Counted from the first letter of the stretch, positions 6,919 to 15,004 are shown. The stretch is DNA of 15,030 nt from JAZUCT01 sp045639255 (GCA_045639255.1 JAZUCT010000025.1:1-15030), one strand, 5' to 3'. Translations and numbers: made by a program. The notes: generated by a model not told the origin, from the sequence alone.

Positions 6919-7725
6919 TTAATCCAAAGTGAACAATGTTCCCACCGTGTGTTGCATTGCAACATCAACAGCAATATGAGTGCCTTCAATTATATCGTTT
7001 TCAAGCAAAACTTGTTTAACGGTTGAATATGCAAGCATTGGAGTGTTATTTTCGTCACTTAGATGGCATAACACAACCTGTTTTGTTCCAGTAAGCGCAA
7101 GATTAACAATTGTTTTTGCACTATCTTTGTTTGATAGATGCCCAATTTGAGAAAGAATTCTGCGTTTTAAAGATGCGGTATATTTATCATTCTTCATAAG
7201 TTTTTCTTCATCGTGATTACTTTCAAGATAGCATATTGTGCTGTGTTTTAGGTGGTTAAAAGTATCAATAGAAACAAATCCTAGGTCTGTTGCTATTGAT
7301 ATTTTTTTATTGTTATGTTCAAAACTGTAACCCAAATTTTTATTGCTATCGTGTGGTAATTCAAAAGGTGTTACATTAATATCGCCAATTACAAAATTTT
7401 GCAAATAAAAGAACCTTTGCAAATTATCTTTAACCACTTTGCAAGAATGATTAAGTTTTTCAAAATTATCGAAATAGAAATATACTGGAATGTTATATTT
7501 GTTTGCAAGCAAACCAACACCTTTGCAGTGATCAGAATGTTCATGCGTTAACAAAATTCCATCTATTTCGGTTGGATTTACGCCTATTTGATTAAGCCTT
7601 GAAACAATGTTAGAAAGCGAAAGACCACAATCAACAAGCAATTTTGTTGATTGCGATGCAATATATAAACAATTTCCTTTGCTTCCACTTGCAAGAATGC
7701 AACTTTTCATTGGTGAGTTTTCCAT
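6919..7725 (-). CDS. walJ: WalJ/YycJ-type metallo-beta-lactamase-fold hydrolase
   Basis: This cytoplasmic protein of up to 268 residues has the metallo-beta-lactamase fold. It carries the N-terminal ILASGSKGNC signature and the zinc motif HEHSDH (H61, H63, D65, H66). Further likely metal ligands are the histidine of ELPHDS, the aspartate of ATDLGF and the histidine of VLCHLSDENN, and LESNHDEE is also typical of the YycJ/WalJ group. Relatives are described as exonucleases or accessory factors linked to the WalRK cell-wall two-component system and replication-division coordination. No walRK genes lie here, so the role is inferred from the family. Two starts are possible: 7725, or 7710, which gives the family-like MKSCILASGS with 263 residues. 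Neither has a strong ribosome binding site. It follows the small exporter gene by 17 nt and is the last gene of the minus-strand run. Confidence 0.88.
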   Translation of the reverse strand: MENSPMKSCILASGSKGNCLYIASQSTKLLVDCGLSLSNIVSRLNQIGVNPTEIDGILLTHEHSDHCKGVGLLANKYNIPVYFYFDNFEKLNHSCKVVKDNLQRFFYLQNFVIGDINVTPFELPHDSNKNLGYSFEHNNKKISIATDLGFVSIDTFNHLKHSTICYLESNHDEEKLMKNDKYTASLKRRILSQIGHLSNKDSAKTIVNLALTGTKQVVLCHLSDENNTPMLAYSTVKQVLLENDIIEGTHIAVDVAMQHTVGTLFTLD

Positions 7726-7742
7726 ACTTGCGCTAGTTTAAA

Positions 7743-8300
7743 CTATTTTAATAATTTTGTCAAATACACAACAACAAGCACTATCATCATAACCATAAAA
7801 AATAATGTTATATAAATTGAAAAACTTCCAAACAGCAATGTTATTAAACTTATTATTGTTCCTGCAATAATGTTTCCCGCATTAATTGCAATTAAACTTT
7901 TTAACTTGTTAAGTTTGCAAATGCATGCCAAGCAACTTCCGGTAAAAACACCTGTTAAAGGAATTGGGATTGCAACAAAAAACATAAGAGCAAAGTATAT
8001 GTTAAATTTCCCGTTTTTCAGCTTTTCAATTTTAGGCAATAAGATGTTTAAAAACTTTTGGTAAAATTTGGTTTTTTCCAAAAGTTTAAGAATATACGGC
8101 AATAAGAAAACAATTAAAATGCTTGCAAAAAAACTGCCCATTAAAGAGAACAGAAAACTTTGCCAAATTGTTAAACCCATATTAACACCCAGCGGAATTG
8201 CACCCCTTATTTCAATAACAGGCAAAAATGAAAATGCAATAACACTTAAATATGGATTTCCACCAAAAATTTTTAGAATTAAATCAACTAACCATTGCAT
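7743..8300 (-). CDS. Small membrane exporter, COG2426/Sm_multidrug_ex family
   Basis: This 185-residue integral membrane protein has about four to five hydrophobic segments (roughly 15-25, 46-72, 100-125, 137-158 and 161-180). Two family signatures are visible: EIRGAIP (30-36) and PIPLTGVFTGS (112-122), which are pseudo-symmetric re-entrant-loop motifs of the small multidrug export family (DedA-like relatives). The transported substrate is not known, and the multidrug label is historical. It stands between a metal-exporter-like gene and walJ. The start codon is preceded by a hairpin with a T-run (8307-8349) and only a weak Shine-Dalgarno (GTGAG), so its translation or transcription may be reduced relative to upstream genes. 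Confidence 0.85.
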   Translation of the reverse strand: MQWLVDLILKIFGGNPYLSVIAFSFLPVIEIRGAIPLGVNMGLTIWQSFLFSLMGSFFASILIVFLLPYILKLLEKTKFYQKFLNILLPKIEKLKNGKFNIYFALMFFVAIPIPLTGVFTGSCLACICKLNKLKSLIAINAGNIIAGTIISLITLLFGSFSIYITLFFMVMMIVLVVVYLTKLLK

Positions 8301-8306
8301 AACAAA

Positions 8307-8349
8307 AAACTCACAAAAAACTTAAAATATTTTTATCTTTTGTGAGTTT
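8307..8349 (-). terminator. Hairpin with T-run between the metal exporter and small exporter genes
   Basis: A perfect 12-bp inverted repeat AAACTCACAAAA/TTTTGTGAGTTT (8307-8318 and 8338-8349, 19-nt loop) follows the metal exporter stop on the minus strand. The right arm ends in TTTTTT and reaches to within a few bases of the next ATG at 8300. It looks like an intrinsic terminator or attenuator that lets only part of the transcripts continue into the small exporter and walJ. Confidence 0.6.
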
Positions 8350-8354
8350 AAAAA

Positions 8355-9224
8355 TTAAATTAAACTTAAAATTAAATTAAACAGAAAGCCACTTGCAACA
8401 CCTATAAGATACATTGCAAGAACAATTAAAATGTTTTTCCAAATAGGTCTGTTACGCCTAAACAACACAATGTAACCAAGCCCTGCACCAGCAACAAGCC
8501 CTGCAAACATGCTTCCAAAAGTTATTATATTGCTTAAAAACATTTCTATGATTAAAATTGAACTTGCACAACTTGGAATAAGCCCAACAAGTGAAACAAG
8601 AAATATTGATAAATTTCCAGCACTTAGCATAAAAGCTTGCAATTTTTCAAGTGTGATTAATTCAATCGCCAAGTTGATTGCAAATGTTGAAACAAGAACA
8701 AGTGTGAAAATTTTAAGTGTTTGCTTAATGGTATCAACAAACACAGAATCGGCACAACAATGGCAGTTTTCATCTTCATGGTGATGGTGATGAATTTCAT
8801 ATTGTTTGTTGCGTTTGGAAAAAATTATGTTAATTATAAGCCCAACAATAATTGCCAAAACAAGTTTTCCGGCAATTAATAATATTATATCCCAAATGCT
8901 TGCTTTATTTCCAAGTTGACTTATAAGCAATGGAAGTGCTTCATCACTGCAAGCAATAAAAATTGCAACAAGTGTTCCAAGTGGAATTTTTTTCTTGGAA
9001 TACATATCTGCACTGAATGCAGAAAATGCACATTGAGGCACAATGCTTAAAAGTGAACCAACAAACACCGTTGAAACATTGCCTTTCATTTTATGAATAA
9101 AATTTTCTTGCTTAGAATGTTCAAAAAATGAAATAAGCCAATATGCCAACAATAAAATTGGCAATGTTTTAAGGGCATCTTTGCAGGTGTGACCAAGTGT
9201 GTGTAAAAAATTTTCAAATGTCAT
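8355..9224 (-). CDS. Putative 10-TM heavy-metal/manganese exporter (ArsP_2/DUF2899-like)
   Basis: This 289-residue polytopic membrane protein has two homologous halves. Half one carries SIVPQCAFSAFSADM (P63, C65) and ACSDEALP (91-98). Half two carries GLIPSCASS (P217, C219) and a glycine-rich segment (GLVAGAGLG). Between them is a cytosolic loop with five histidines followed by acidic residues and three cysteines (145-157), a likely metal-binding or sensing loop. These features match the family annotated as putative manganese or heavy-metal exporter; the metal itself cannot be read from sequence. The start has a good Shine-Dalgarno (AAGGA) that lies inside the last codons of the helicase-loader gene, only 2 nt away, so the two are cotranscribed and possibly coupled. 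No metal riboswitch fits in that gap. Pairing with replication genes is unusual and may only reflect operon packing. Confidence 0.82.
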   Translation of the reverse strand: MTFENFLHTLGHTCKDALKTLPILLLAYWLISFFEHSKQENFIHKMKGNVSTVFVGSLLSIVPQCAFSAFSADMYSKKKIPLGTLVAIFIACSDEALPLLISQLGNKASIWDIILLIAGKLVLAIIVGLIINIIFSKRNKQYEIHHHHHEDENCHCCADSVFVDTIKQTLKIFTLVLVSTFAINLAIELITLEKLQAFMLSAGNLSIFLVSLVGLIPSCASSILIIEMFLSNIITFGSMFAGLVAGAGLGYIVLFRRNRPIWKNILIVLAMYLIGVASGFLFNLILSLI

Positions 9225-9226
9225 AT

Positions 9227-10180
9227 CTATTTCCTTTTTAATCTTATATCTTTACCCGGAAAAGAAAATACGGTGCTGTTTGAATCATCTACAATTCTTG
9301 AATAAATTCGTTCACCATAAGTGTTTAAAATATCTTCTGGGTGAAGATTTGTTGAAATTATTGTATGTTTTGAATTAATTGAACGCTCGCTTATTATTGC
9401 AAACAGATATTCAATTGTTACATTTTTTCTTATGGGTTCTGTGCCAAGGTCGTCAATAATTAATAAGTCGCATTCTAAGAATGAATTAATTATGCCTTGT
9501 TTTTCTTCAAGTGGTGCAATATGATATTTAAGCAATTGATTGTTAAGATTAAAAGCTGTTGTATAATATATAAAATGGCCTTTTCTTAAAAGTTCTGCTG
9601 AAATGCATTCCAATAAAAATGTTTTGCCTGTTCCGGTTCCGCCAGAGAAAACTATTTTTGTTTTATTGTTTGTGTTTGGAAATTTTTCGCAAAACTCTTG
9701 CATTAATTTATATATTTTTAAAATTTCATTTTTATATTCATCTGCAAAAATATTAAAATTTGATTTATTAAAGTTTGCAAGATTTTCAAGTTTAACATTG
9801 CTTTGTTCAAGCAGTTTATTTGAAAGTGCTGATTTAAAACACTTGCATGGTTTGCCTTTTATAAAACCAGTGTCGGCACAATGAACACATGCATAGTTTG
9901 GTTTTAATGATTTTAATGTTAAGCCCATTTTGTTAAGCATTTTTTCTTGTTCTGCTTGAAGTTTTTCTTTTTGTTTTCTTAACGATTTTGCTTCTGTTAA
10001 ATTGTTATCAAATTCAGCCTTAGCAATTTCAATTGTTAACACATTAACTTGTTTATCAAGGTATGCATAATCTTGATTTTTTAATGCAAAAAACAAATTA
10101 TTTTCTGCTTGCTTTTCTGCAAGTTGTTTTTTTGCCAAAAACTCGGCATTAAGTTGTTTTAAAATTTCCGATTTTATCAT
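9227..10180 (-). CDS. dnaI: DnaI/DnaC-type replicative helicase loader (AAA+ ATPase)
   Basis: This 317-residue AAA+ protein probably loads the replicative helicase on DNA. A long N-terminal coiled coil (about 14-86) is followed by a zinc-binding knuckle, C98, C101, C112 and C114 (CVHC...CKC, within the common ADTGFIKG context). The ATPase then shows Walker A GGTGTGKT (180-187), Walker B DLLIIDDLG (238-246), sensor 1 ISTN (275-278) and the arginine region GERIYSRI (289-296). The layout matches the DnaI/DnaC family of Firmicutes, with the N-terminal part expected to contact the helicase. It overlaps the stop of the upstream DnaD-like gene by one base (TAATG), so translation is coupled, reproducing the dnaB-dnaI pairing known from Bacillus. 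Function is inferred from family and context. Confidence 0.93.
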   Translation of the reverse strand: MIKSEILKQLNAEFLAKKQLAEKQAENNLFFALKNQDYAYLDKQVNVLTIEIAKAEFDNNLTEAKSLRKQKEKLQAEQEKMLNKMGLTLKSLKPNYACVHCADTGFIKGKPCKCFKSALSNKLLEQSNVKLENLANFNKSNFNIFADEYKNEILKIYKLMQEFCEKFPNTNNKTKIVFSGGTGTGKTFLLECISAELLRKGHFIYYTTAFNLNNQLLKYHIAPLEEKQGIINSFLECDLLIIDDLGTEPIRKNVTIEYLFAIISERSINSKHTIISTNLHPEDILNTYGERIYSRIVDDSNSTVFSFPGKDIRLKRK

Positions 10181-11610
10181 TAAAACTTTACCTCATCTAA
10201 GTTTGCAAACACACTATCTAATTCTTCTCTTGTATAACTTCTTGGTGTAAAATTGTTTGTTGATATTCGTGTGTTTATTTGTGGAATTTGTGATTGTTTT
10301 GCTTGTTCAATTGAATATATGTTTTGTTCTTTAAAACTTAAAAGAACTTTGTTAATATAACTCATTGGTTGCATTTTTCCAACAGATAAAGATGCAACAA
10401 AGTTTATTAATTCAACTGAGAAATTCCATTGATTACACCATATATTGAAAAATTCCCTATCTGCTTGATTAACTTTTCGAATAAGCCCAGCAGAATTTAG
10501 CACTTGTTGAATTAAGTTGTCTGCTTGAATATTTTGTTCGACATATTGTGTAAATGCACTTAAAGTTACAATTCCAAGTTTATGAAGTTTTTCAAGATTT
10601 AAATGCATGCCTTCAAGCGATTTTATGCCTTTTTTAAAGCAATTAATTGAATAAGATAAAAGCATTTCTGGTTCAAAACCCATGTTTAACCATTTGTTAA
10701 CATAGTTTTCAATAACTGGCTCATAATTTTCATAATATATGCCAAGATTTTTGCAAATATTTTTTGCCAATTCAAACATTTCGTTATAGGAATTGTTAAA
10801 ATCTTCAATTTCTTTTATGCTTAACAATCCCGCTTCAAAATATTTAACAAGTTTTGAATGAAGTTTTTCCATTCCACCTTTGTTTTTCAATTTTTTTGCA
10901 ACATATAATATAGTTTCTTGATTAAAACCAAATTCCTTATGCCAAACTTTAAGCATGTTATAATCGTTATAGTTTGCAACTCGTTTTAAACCAAGGCATT
11001 TAAACACATCTTGAAGTTCCGGACTTCTTGCTTGCATTTCTTGAAGTTTTGTTATAACTGCTTCTTCGGTTAATATTTTTTCATATACCCAATTTTTTGC
11101 AACAGTTAAAATATATGCTGAACCAACTCGGTTGCCTTTTTGTTCAACACAATATTTAATTATTAGCAAAAGTGCATCTTGAGACAAGCCAAAACTTTTA
11201 ATAAGTGTGTAATAATCTGTATATTCATTTACCGAAATCATTCTGCCATTAATAAGTTCTTGTGCAGAAATGTTGAAATTAACAAATTCATCTTTGTTAT
11301 ATTTTCTGGAATTTTCAATAACAGATTTTATTGGCAAATATTTAACCTGAAAAGGTTGTTCGGTTAAAACTTGAACTAAGCCCTTTTCTTGCCAATGATA
11401 CATGCAATTTATAACATCTTCTTCGGTAAGATTAAGATCCTTTGCAAATTCTTCAAGTGTGGCGTCTGGCCTTGCAGAACAAAAATATAAGCCATAAAGA
11501 TAAACTTTAACATATTCGCCATTTTCAGAAGGCATGAACTCTTGCAAAAACACATTATCGATTAATGTGTTAGAAGACATTACAAATTGAGAACTGAATT
11601 TGCAAAACAT
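10180..11610 (-). CDS. DnaD/DnaB-like replication initiation/restart protein with several DnaD-type repeats
   Basis: This 476-residue protein starts at MFCKFSSQFVMSS. The ATG at 11610 is preferred over 11655 because AAAGGA lies about 9-10 nt upstream and the longer form would overlap argS. Residues about 15-95 look like the N-terminal winged-helix part (LEEFAKDLNLTEEDVINCMYHWQ). After it come up to four similar helical units resembling the DnaD C-terminal domain (DnaB_2/DDBH2): about 128-190, 213-270, 295-355 and 384-437. They share a W/F-x(3)-G/N-F start, a middle Gly or Tyr, and a final G/N-I-x-S/T-I. A tail TREELDSVFANL (460-471) ends the protein. In Bacillus such proteins remodel DNA at the origin and recruit the helicase loader, which fits the coupled dnaI gene downstream. 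Whether it is the DnaB or DnaD equivalent cannot be settled here. Confidence 0.88.
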   Translation of the reverse strand: MFCKFSSQFVMSSNTLIDNVFLQEFMPSENGEYVKVYLYGLYFCSARPDATLEEFAKDLNLTEEDVINCMYHWQEKGLVQVLTEQPFQVKYLPIKSVIENSRKYNKDEFVNFNISAQELINGRMISVNEYTDYYTLIKSFGLSQDALLLIIKYCVEQKGNRVGSAYILTVAKNWVYEKILTEEAVITKLQEMQARSPELQDVFKCLGLKRVANYNDYNMLKVWHKEFGFNQETILYVAKKLKNKGGMEKLHSKLVKYFEAGLLSIKEIEDFNNSYNEMFELAKNICKNLGIYYENYEPVIENYVNKWLNMGFEPEMLLSYSINCFKKGIKSLEGMHLNLEKLHKLGIVTLSAFTQYVEQNIQADNLIQQVLNSAGLIRKVNQADREFFNIWCNQWNFSVELINFVASLSVGKMQPMSYINKVLLSFKEQNIYSIEQAKQSQIPQINTRISTNNFTPRSYTREELDSVFANLDEVKF

Positions 11611-11632
11611 AGCAATTTTTCCTTTTGTTATT

Positions 11633-13330
11633 TTACATTTTTGTTGGGCATTCAATGCAAATTAAGTTAAGCCCAAATTTTAAAATTTTTGCAAACTGCA
11701 TGCATAAATTAACCCTTGCACACATAACAGCAGGTTCTGTGCCCGCCACCCTGTTATCGTGATAGAATTTATTAAACATTTTGCAAATATCAATTAAATA
11801 TTTTGAAATTATGCTTGGCTCTGAATTATCGGCTGCAAGATTAACAGTTTTTTCAAAATTTGAAAGCGCTTTTATAAGTGCAAAAGTGTTATCGTCTGCA
11901 ACACTTGAATAGTTTGGTTTAACACCGCACAGGCTTTTAAGTTCAATTTTATCAAGAATATTGTTTGCCCTTGCATAAGAATATTGCATATAAGGTGAAG
12001 TTTCGCCTTCAAAACTTAATGCACTTTGCAAATCAAAAACAGTATCTTTTATTTTTTCATTTTTTAACGGGCAATATGCAACCGCACCAATTCCAACTTT
12101 TTGTGAAGTTTCATCAATATCAATTAACTGATCGCCACGATTTTCAATAACACTTTTTGCACTTTTAAGGGCTTCGTTTAAAATATCTTTTAACAATGCT
12201 TGTTTGCCTTTTCGTGATGCAATTTTTCCTTCGGGAAGTGAAATCATGCCATAATAGCAATGTTCAAGATTTTTTGCCCATTCAAATCCAGCCAACTCCA
12301 AAACTTTAAAGAATTGTTGAAAGTGCAATTTTTGTTGCACGGCTGTTACATAAATCATTTTATCAAACTTATAAGTGTTATATCTATCTATGGCAGCAGC
12401 AATATCACGGGTTGCATATATGCTTGTTCCATCGCTTTTTTGAACAAGGCAAACGCCAAGTTTATGTTGTTCCAAATCAACAATTTTTGCACCCTGACTT
12501 TCTTGCAATAAATTTTTGCTTTCAAGCATTTCAACAATTTCTTGCATTTTATCTTTATAATAACTTTCGCCACGCCAAGTATCGAAATTTACACCCAAAA
12601 GATTTGTTAATCTTTTTGTTTCATCAATGGTAACATCGATAAACCATTTATAAATTTCAAGTGTTTCTTTATCGCCTTGTTCAAGTGATTTAAAAGTGTC
12701 CCTTGCCAATTGTTCAAGTTCTGGATTTGTTTCGCTTTCTTTTGCAAAACGAATATATAAATCCTGAATAGCATCAACACCCCTTTTGTTAACATCTTCT
12801 TTGTTTCCCCAAAGTTTATATGCTGAAATCATTTTTCCAAAAGGCGTTCCCCAATCGCCAACATAGTTCATTCGAACAACATTATAACCAAGTGCAGAGT
12901 TTATTCTTGCCAAACTTTCGCCTATAACTGTGGTTGATAAATGTCCAACATGCATATATTTTGCCAAGTTAACACTGCTATATTCCATACATAATGTTTT
13001 GCCTGAATATTTTTTGTTAGATATAATTAAATTATCTTCACAATGCTTAAAATAATCTTCGCAAAACTTTTCACGGTTCACATAGAAATTAACATAACCA
13101 TTTACTGCTTCAATTTTATCGAAAGGATGATATTTGTTATTAAAACTTTCAGCAATATTTTGCGCAATTGCCATTGGGCTTTGCCTTAAAACTTTTGCAA
13201 ACTGAAAACATGGCAATGAAAAATCACCATTAACTAAATCCTTGGTTTCAACAATTAAATTTTTAATTGTGTTAAAGTCAATTCCATCAACAGATATAAG
13301 CGAACTGATTATTTGAGCATAATTAAACAT
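11633..13330 (-). CDS. argS: Arginyl-tRNA synthetase
   Basis: This 565-residue class I synthetase charges tRNA-Arg. The N-terminal ADD1 domain is visible (VNGDFSLPCFQFAK). The HIGH-type motif is HVGHL within MEYSSVNLAKYMHVGHL, and the degenerate KMSKS region reads GKIASRKGK, as expected for ArgS. The DALR anticodon-binding domain includes TSPYMQYSYARANNIL and ends in IECPTKM. The ATG at 13330 was chosen because the domain begins there and a Shine-Dalgarno (GGGAG) precedes it; an in-frame ATG 21 nt upstream (13351) has none. The length is typical for bacteria. The start lies 58 nt after the vanW stop, and the gap forms a hairpin that covers the Shine-Dalgarno. No T-box leader is present. Confidence 0.96.
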   Translation of the reverse strand: MFNYAQIISSLISVDGIDFNTIKNLIVETKDLVNGDFSLPCFQFAKVLRQSPMAIAQNIAESFNNKYHPFDKIEAVNGYVNFYVNREKFCEDYFKHCEDNLIISNKKYSGKTLCMEYSSVNLAKYMHVGHLSTTVIGESLARINSALGYNVVRMNYVGDWGTPFGKMISAYKLWGNKEDVNKRGVDAIQDLYIRFAKESETNPELEQLARDTFKSLEQGDKETLEIYKWFIDVTIDETKRLTNLLGVNFDTWRGESYYKDKMQEIVEMLESKNLLQESQGAKIVDLEQHKLGVCLVQKSDGTSIYATRDIAAAIDRYNTYKFDKMIYVTAVQQKLHFQQFFKVLELAGFEWAKNLEHCYYGMISLPEGKIASRKGKQALLKDILNEALKSAKSVIENRGDQLIDIDETSQKVGIGAVAYCPLKNEKIKDTVFDLQSALSFEGETSPYMQYSYARANNILDKIELKSLCGVKPNYSSVADDNTFALIKALSNFEKTVNLAADNSEPSIISKYLIDICKMFNKFYHDNRVAGTEPAVMCARVNLCMQFAKILKFGLNLICIECPTKM

Positions 13331-13374
13331 AAAAATTCTCCCACTTAGCATTTTAGCACAATAAGAGAATTTTT
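13331..13374 (-). promoter_or_regulatory. Hairpin covering the argS ribosome binding site
   Basis: On the minus strand AAAAATTCTC (13374-13365) and GAGAATTTTT (13340-13331) form a perfect 10-bp stem, extendable by U-G and A-U pairs through the GTGGGAG Shine-Dalgarno. The stem ends directly at the argS ATG. It could limit argS translation, act as a weak terminator of the vanW transcript, or both. Confidence 0.55.
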
Positions 13375-13388
13375 TAAAGTGTTTTTAA

Positions 13389-14939
13389 TTAACTTTCAAC
13401 ATAAACAATTGCCTTTTGTGGCAAATATTTGCATTTTCGAACAAGCTTTTCTTCAATTAATTTATTGTTTTTAAAATATTGAATGTAACCTTCATATACA
13501 TAGCCACTTAGGGCTTGTTTTTGGGTGTAACTTCCGCCATTTTCTTTAATAAGATTTGAAAACTCGCCAGTTAAATCGGTTTTAACAATTGGTTCGGTTG
13601 CTTCAAGTGTTTCAATAAGCACGCTTTTTCTTTTAAGGGTTAAACCATCTTCAAAAGGTGTTCCATAAACTTCAACACAAGCATCTGTGCTGGTTGTGAA
13701 TGCTTTAAGATAAATTGGAAATTGCTTGTTATTTTTAAAAACCAAATCACTTCCAGTTGAAACCATTGCATCGAATGGCAATTTAACATAACCTATTGGC
13801 AACGAATGATTTTGCACTTGTTTAACTTCAAGGTCTGCCATCACAACTGCATTATATAAAGTTGTGCTTGCCTGACAAATTCCACCACCAACACCATCGA
13901 CAAACTTTCCGTTTTCAATAATTTTTGCGGTTGAATATCCGTTTTCAAGCGTGTGCGGACTGGTTCGTGCATTAAAACTGAAAACTTCGTTTGGTTGCAA
14001 AACCACACCATTAACAAAACTTAACGCTTTTTCAATGTTTTTTATTCTTCCTGTTTGACCGCCTGCAAAACTTGTTGAAAAACTGCTTATAAGTTTGCTG
14101 TTTTGCTGTAAATTTTCAACGGTGAATTGAGGCTTTGTTTCAATTGTTTTAATGTTAAGAACATTATTCTTTGTTTTTGTGAATGTATATGTGTTTAATA
14201 AATTAATAAAATCTTCAAAAAAGGCTTCTTTGTTCACTTCCACTTTGTTAATTTCAGGTATGTATTGAAACATGTTTTTAAGTTCTGGAAAAAATTTTAC
14301 GCTTGCGTTTTGGCTTTCATGCTCCACCACTGAAAATATGTTTTTTATGCGTGGTTCCAAATTTCCAAACATAAAATAAAACGCCTGTTCATGCGAAAAA
14401 CCTTCAAGTATAAGTTTATTTGTTATTTTTAACCTATCTTCAAGCGAATCATTGCGTGAATATAAAAAAGCATTGTTTAGATGTGTGTGAATGTTTGAAT
14501 TATATATGAAAGATTGTGAATTTATTGTGAAAGTTTGATTGTTATATTTAATTTTAACAATTGGATATGTTGTTTCAATGTTTTTCAATGTTGAAAGTGT
14601 TAGTTTTGTTTTTTCTTTTTGCTTTTCTTCATTTTTTTGCTTGGATTCAGGTTGTTGTTTGGTTTCGATTTTTTGTTTTTCTGCATTTTCATAACCACTT
14701 ACTTTTTTTCTTAGTGTTTGAAGTTCGTTTTCAAGTGCCTGTTGCTTTTCCACTTGAAGATATGCTTCACGCTGAGCAACAAAAATTTGATTTCTGATTT
14801 CACCAATAAAACAAGTTATTCCAAAAAACGAAATAACTGCAAACAGAAAACTTGAAAGAATTATATCTTTCCAAGTTATTCCCTTTTTTTGTTTTGATTT
14901 TTTATGCTTATTATTTTTTGATTTTCTTAAATTTTTCAT
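13389..14939 (-). CDS. VanW family membrane-anchored protein with G5-like C-terminus
   Basis: This 516-residue protein is anchored by one N-terminal membrane helix (26-46) after a Lys-rich cytoplasmic tail, with the rest predicted outside the cell. In order it has a coiled coil (about 48-84), a Lys/Gln/Glu-rich linker (84-112), a region resembling the peptidoglycan-binding domain often found with VanW (about 125-270), and the VanW domain (about 285-412). A G5-like segment completes it (about 445-515). The VanW core GVGGGICQASTTLYNA (C355) and the following NHSLP (H378) are intact; this conserved Cys/His pair suggests possible catalysis, but the function of the domain is not established, and vancomycin resistance is not implied. 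A good Shine-Dalgarno (AAGGTGA) precedes the start but is folded into a hairpin. It is the first gene of the minus-strand run and has its own promoter. Confidence 0.9.
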   Translation of the reverse strand: MKNLRKSKNNKHKKSKQKKGITWKDIILSSFLFAVISFFGITCFIGEIRNQIFVAQREAYLQVEKQQALENELQTLRKKVSGYENAEKQKIETKQQPESKQKNEEKQKEKTKLTLSTLKNIETTYPIVKIKYNNQTFTINSQSFIYNSNIHTHLNNAFLYSRNDSLEDRLKITNKLILEGFSHEQAFYFMFGNLEPRIKNIFSVVEHESQNASVKFFPELKNMFQYIPEINKVEVNKEAFFEDFINLLNTYTFTKTKNNVLNIKTIETKPQFTVENLQQNSKLISSFSTSFAGGQTGRIKNIEKALSFVNGVVLQPNEVFSFNARTSPHTLENGYSTAKIIENGKFVDGVGGGICQASTTLYNAVVMADLEVKQVQNHSLPIGYVKLPFDAMVSTGSDLVFKNNKQFPIYLKAFTTSTDACVEVYGTPFEDGLTLKRKSVLIETLEATEPIVKTDLTGEFSNLIKENGGSYTQKQALSGYVYEGYIQYFKNNKLIEEKLVRKCKYLPQKAIVYVES

Positions 14940-14969
14940 AAAATCACCTTAATTTTAAGATGTGATTTT
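14940..14969 (-). promoter_or_regulatory. Hairpin covering the vanW ribosome binding site
   Basis: On the minus strand AAAATCAC (14969-14962) pairs with GTGATTTT (14947-14940), continuing through CTTAA/TTAAG after a two-base bulge. The AAGGTGA Shine-Dalgarno of the VanW gene lies within the right arm, next to the start codon at 14939. This looks like a site where translation may be held back unless the stem is opened. Confidence 0.5.
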
Positions 14970-15004
14970 TTTGTTTTTTTATGCAGTTTTGTAACAGTTG
15001 AATA

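Noticed and set aside
6759..6989. 76-codon minus-strand open frame covering the Cys-rich peptide and the walJ end
   Set aside because: It starts inside walJ in another frame, lacks a ribosome binding site, and lies antisense to the better supported peptide gene.
11611..11655. Upstream ATG extending the DnaD-like protein by 15 residues
   Set aside because: It would overlap argS by 23 nt, and a proper ribosome binding site precedes the ATG at 11610.
12260..12633. Several overlapping open frames of 60-85 codons on both strands inside argS
   Set aside because: All are nested in intact argS, have no start signals or recognisable motifs, and are expected by chance from the codon bias of the true gene.
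13331..13388. T-box leader before argS
   Set aside because: The gap is only 58 nt and contains no T-box sequence or room for the specifier stem.
13389..14939. Vancomycin resistance role for the VanW protein
   Set aside because: VanW domains are widespread without resistance, and no vanHAX-type genes are present.
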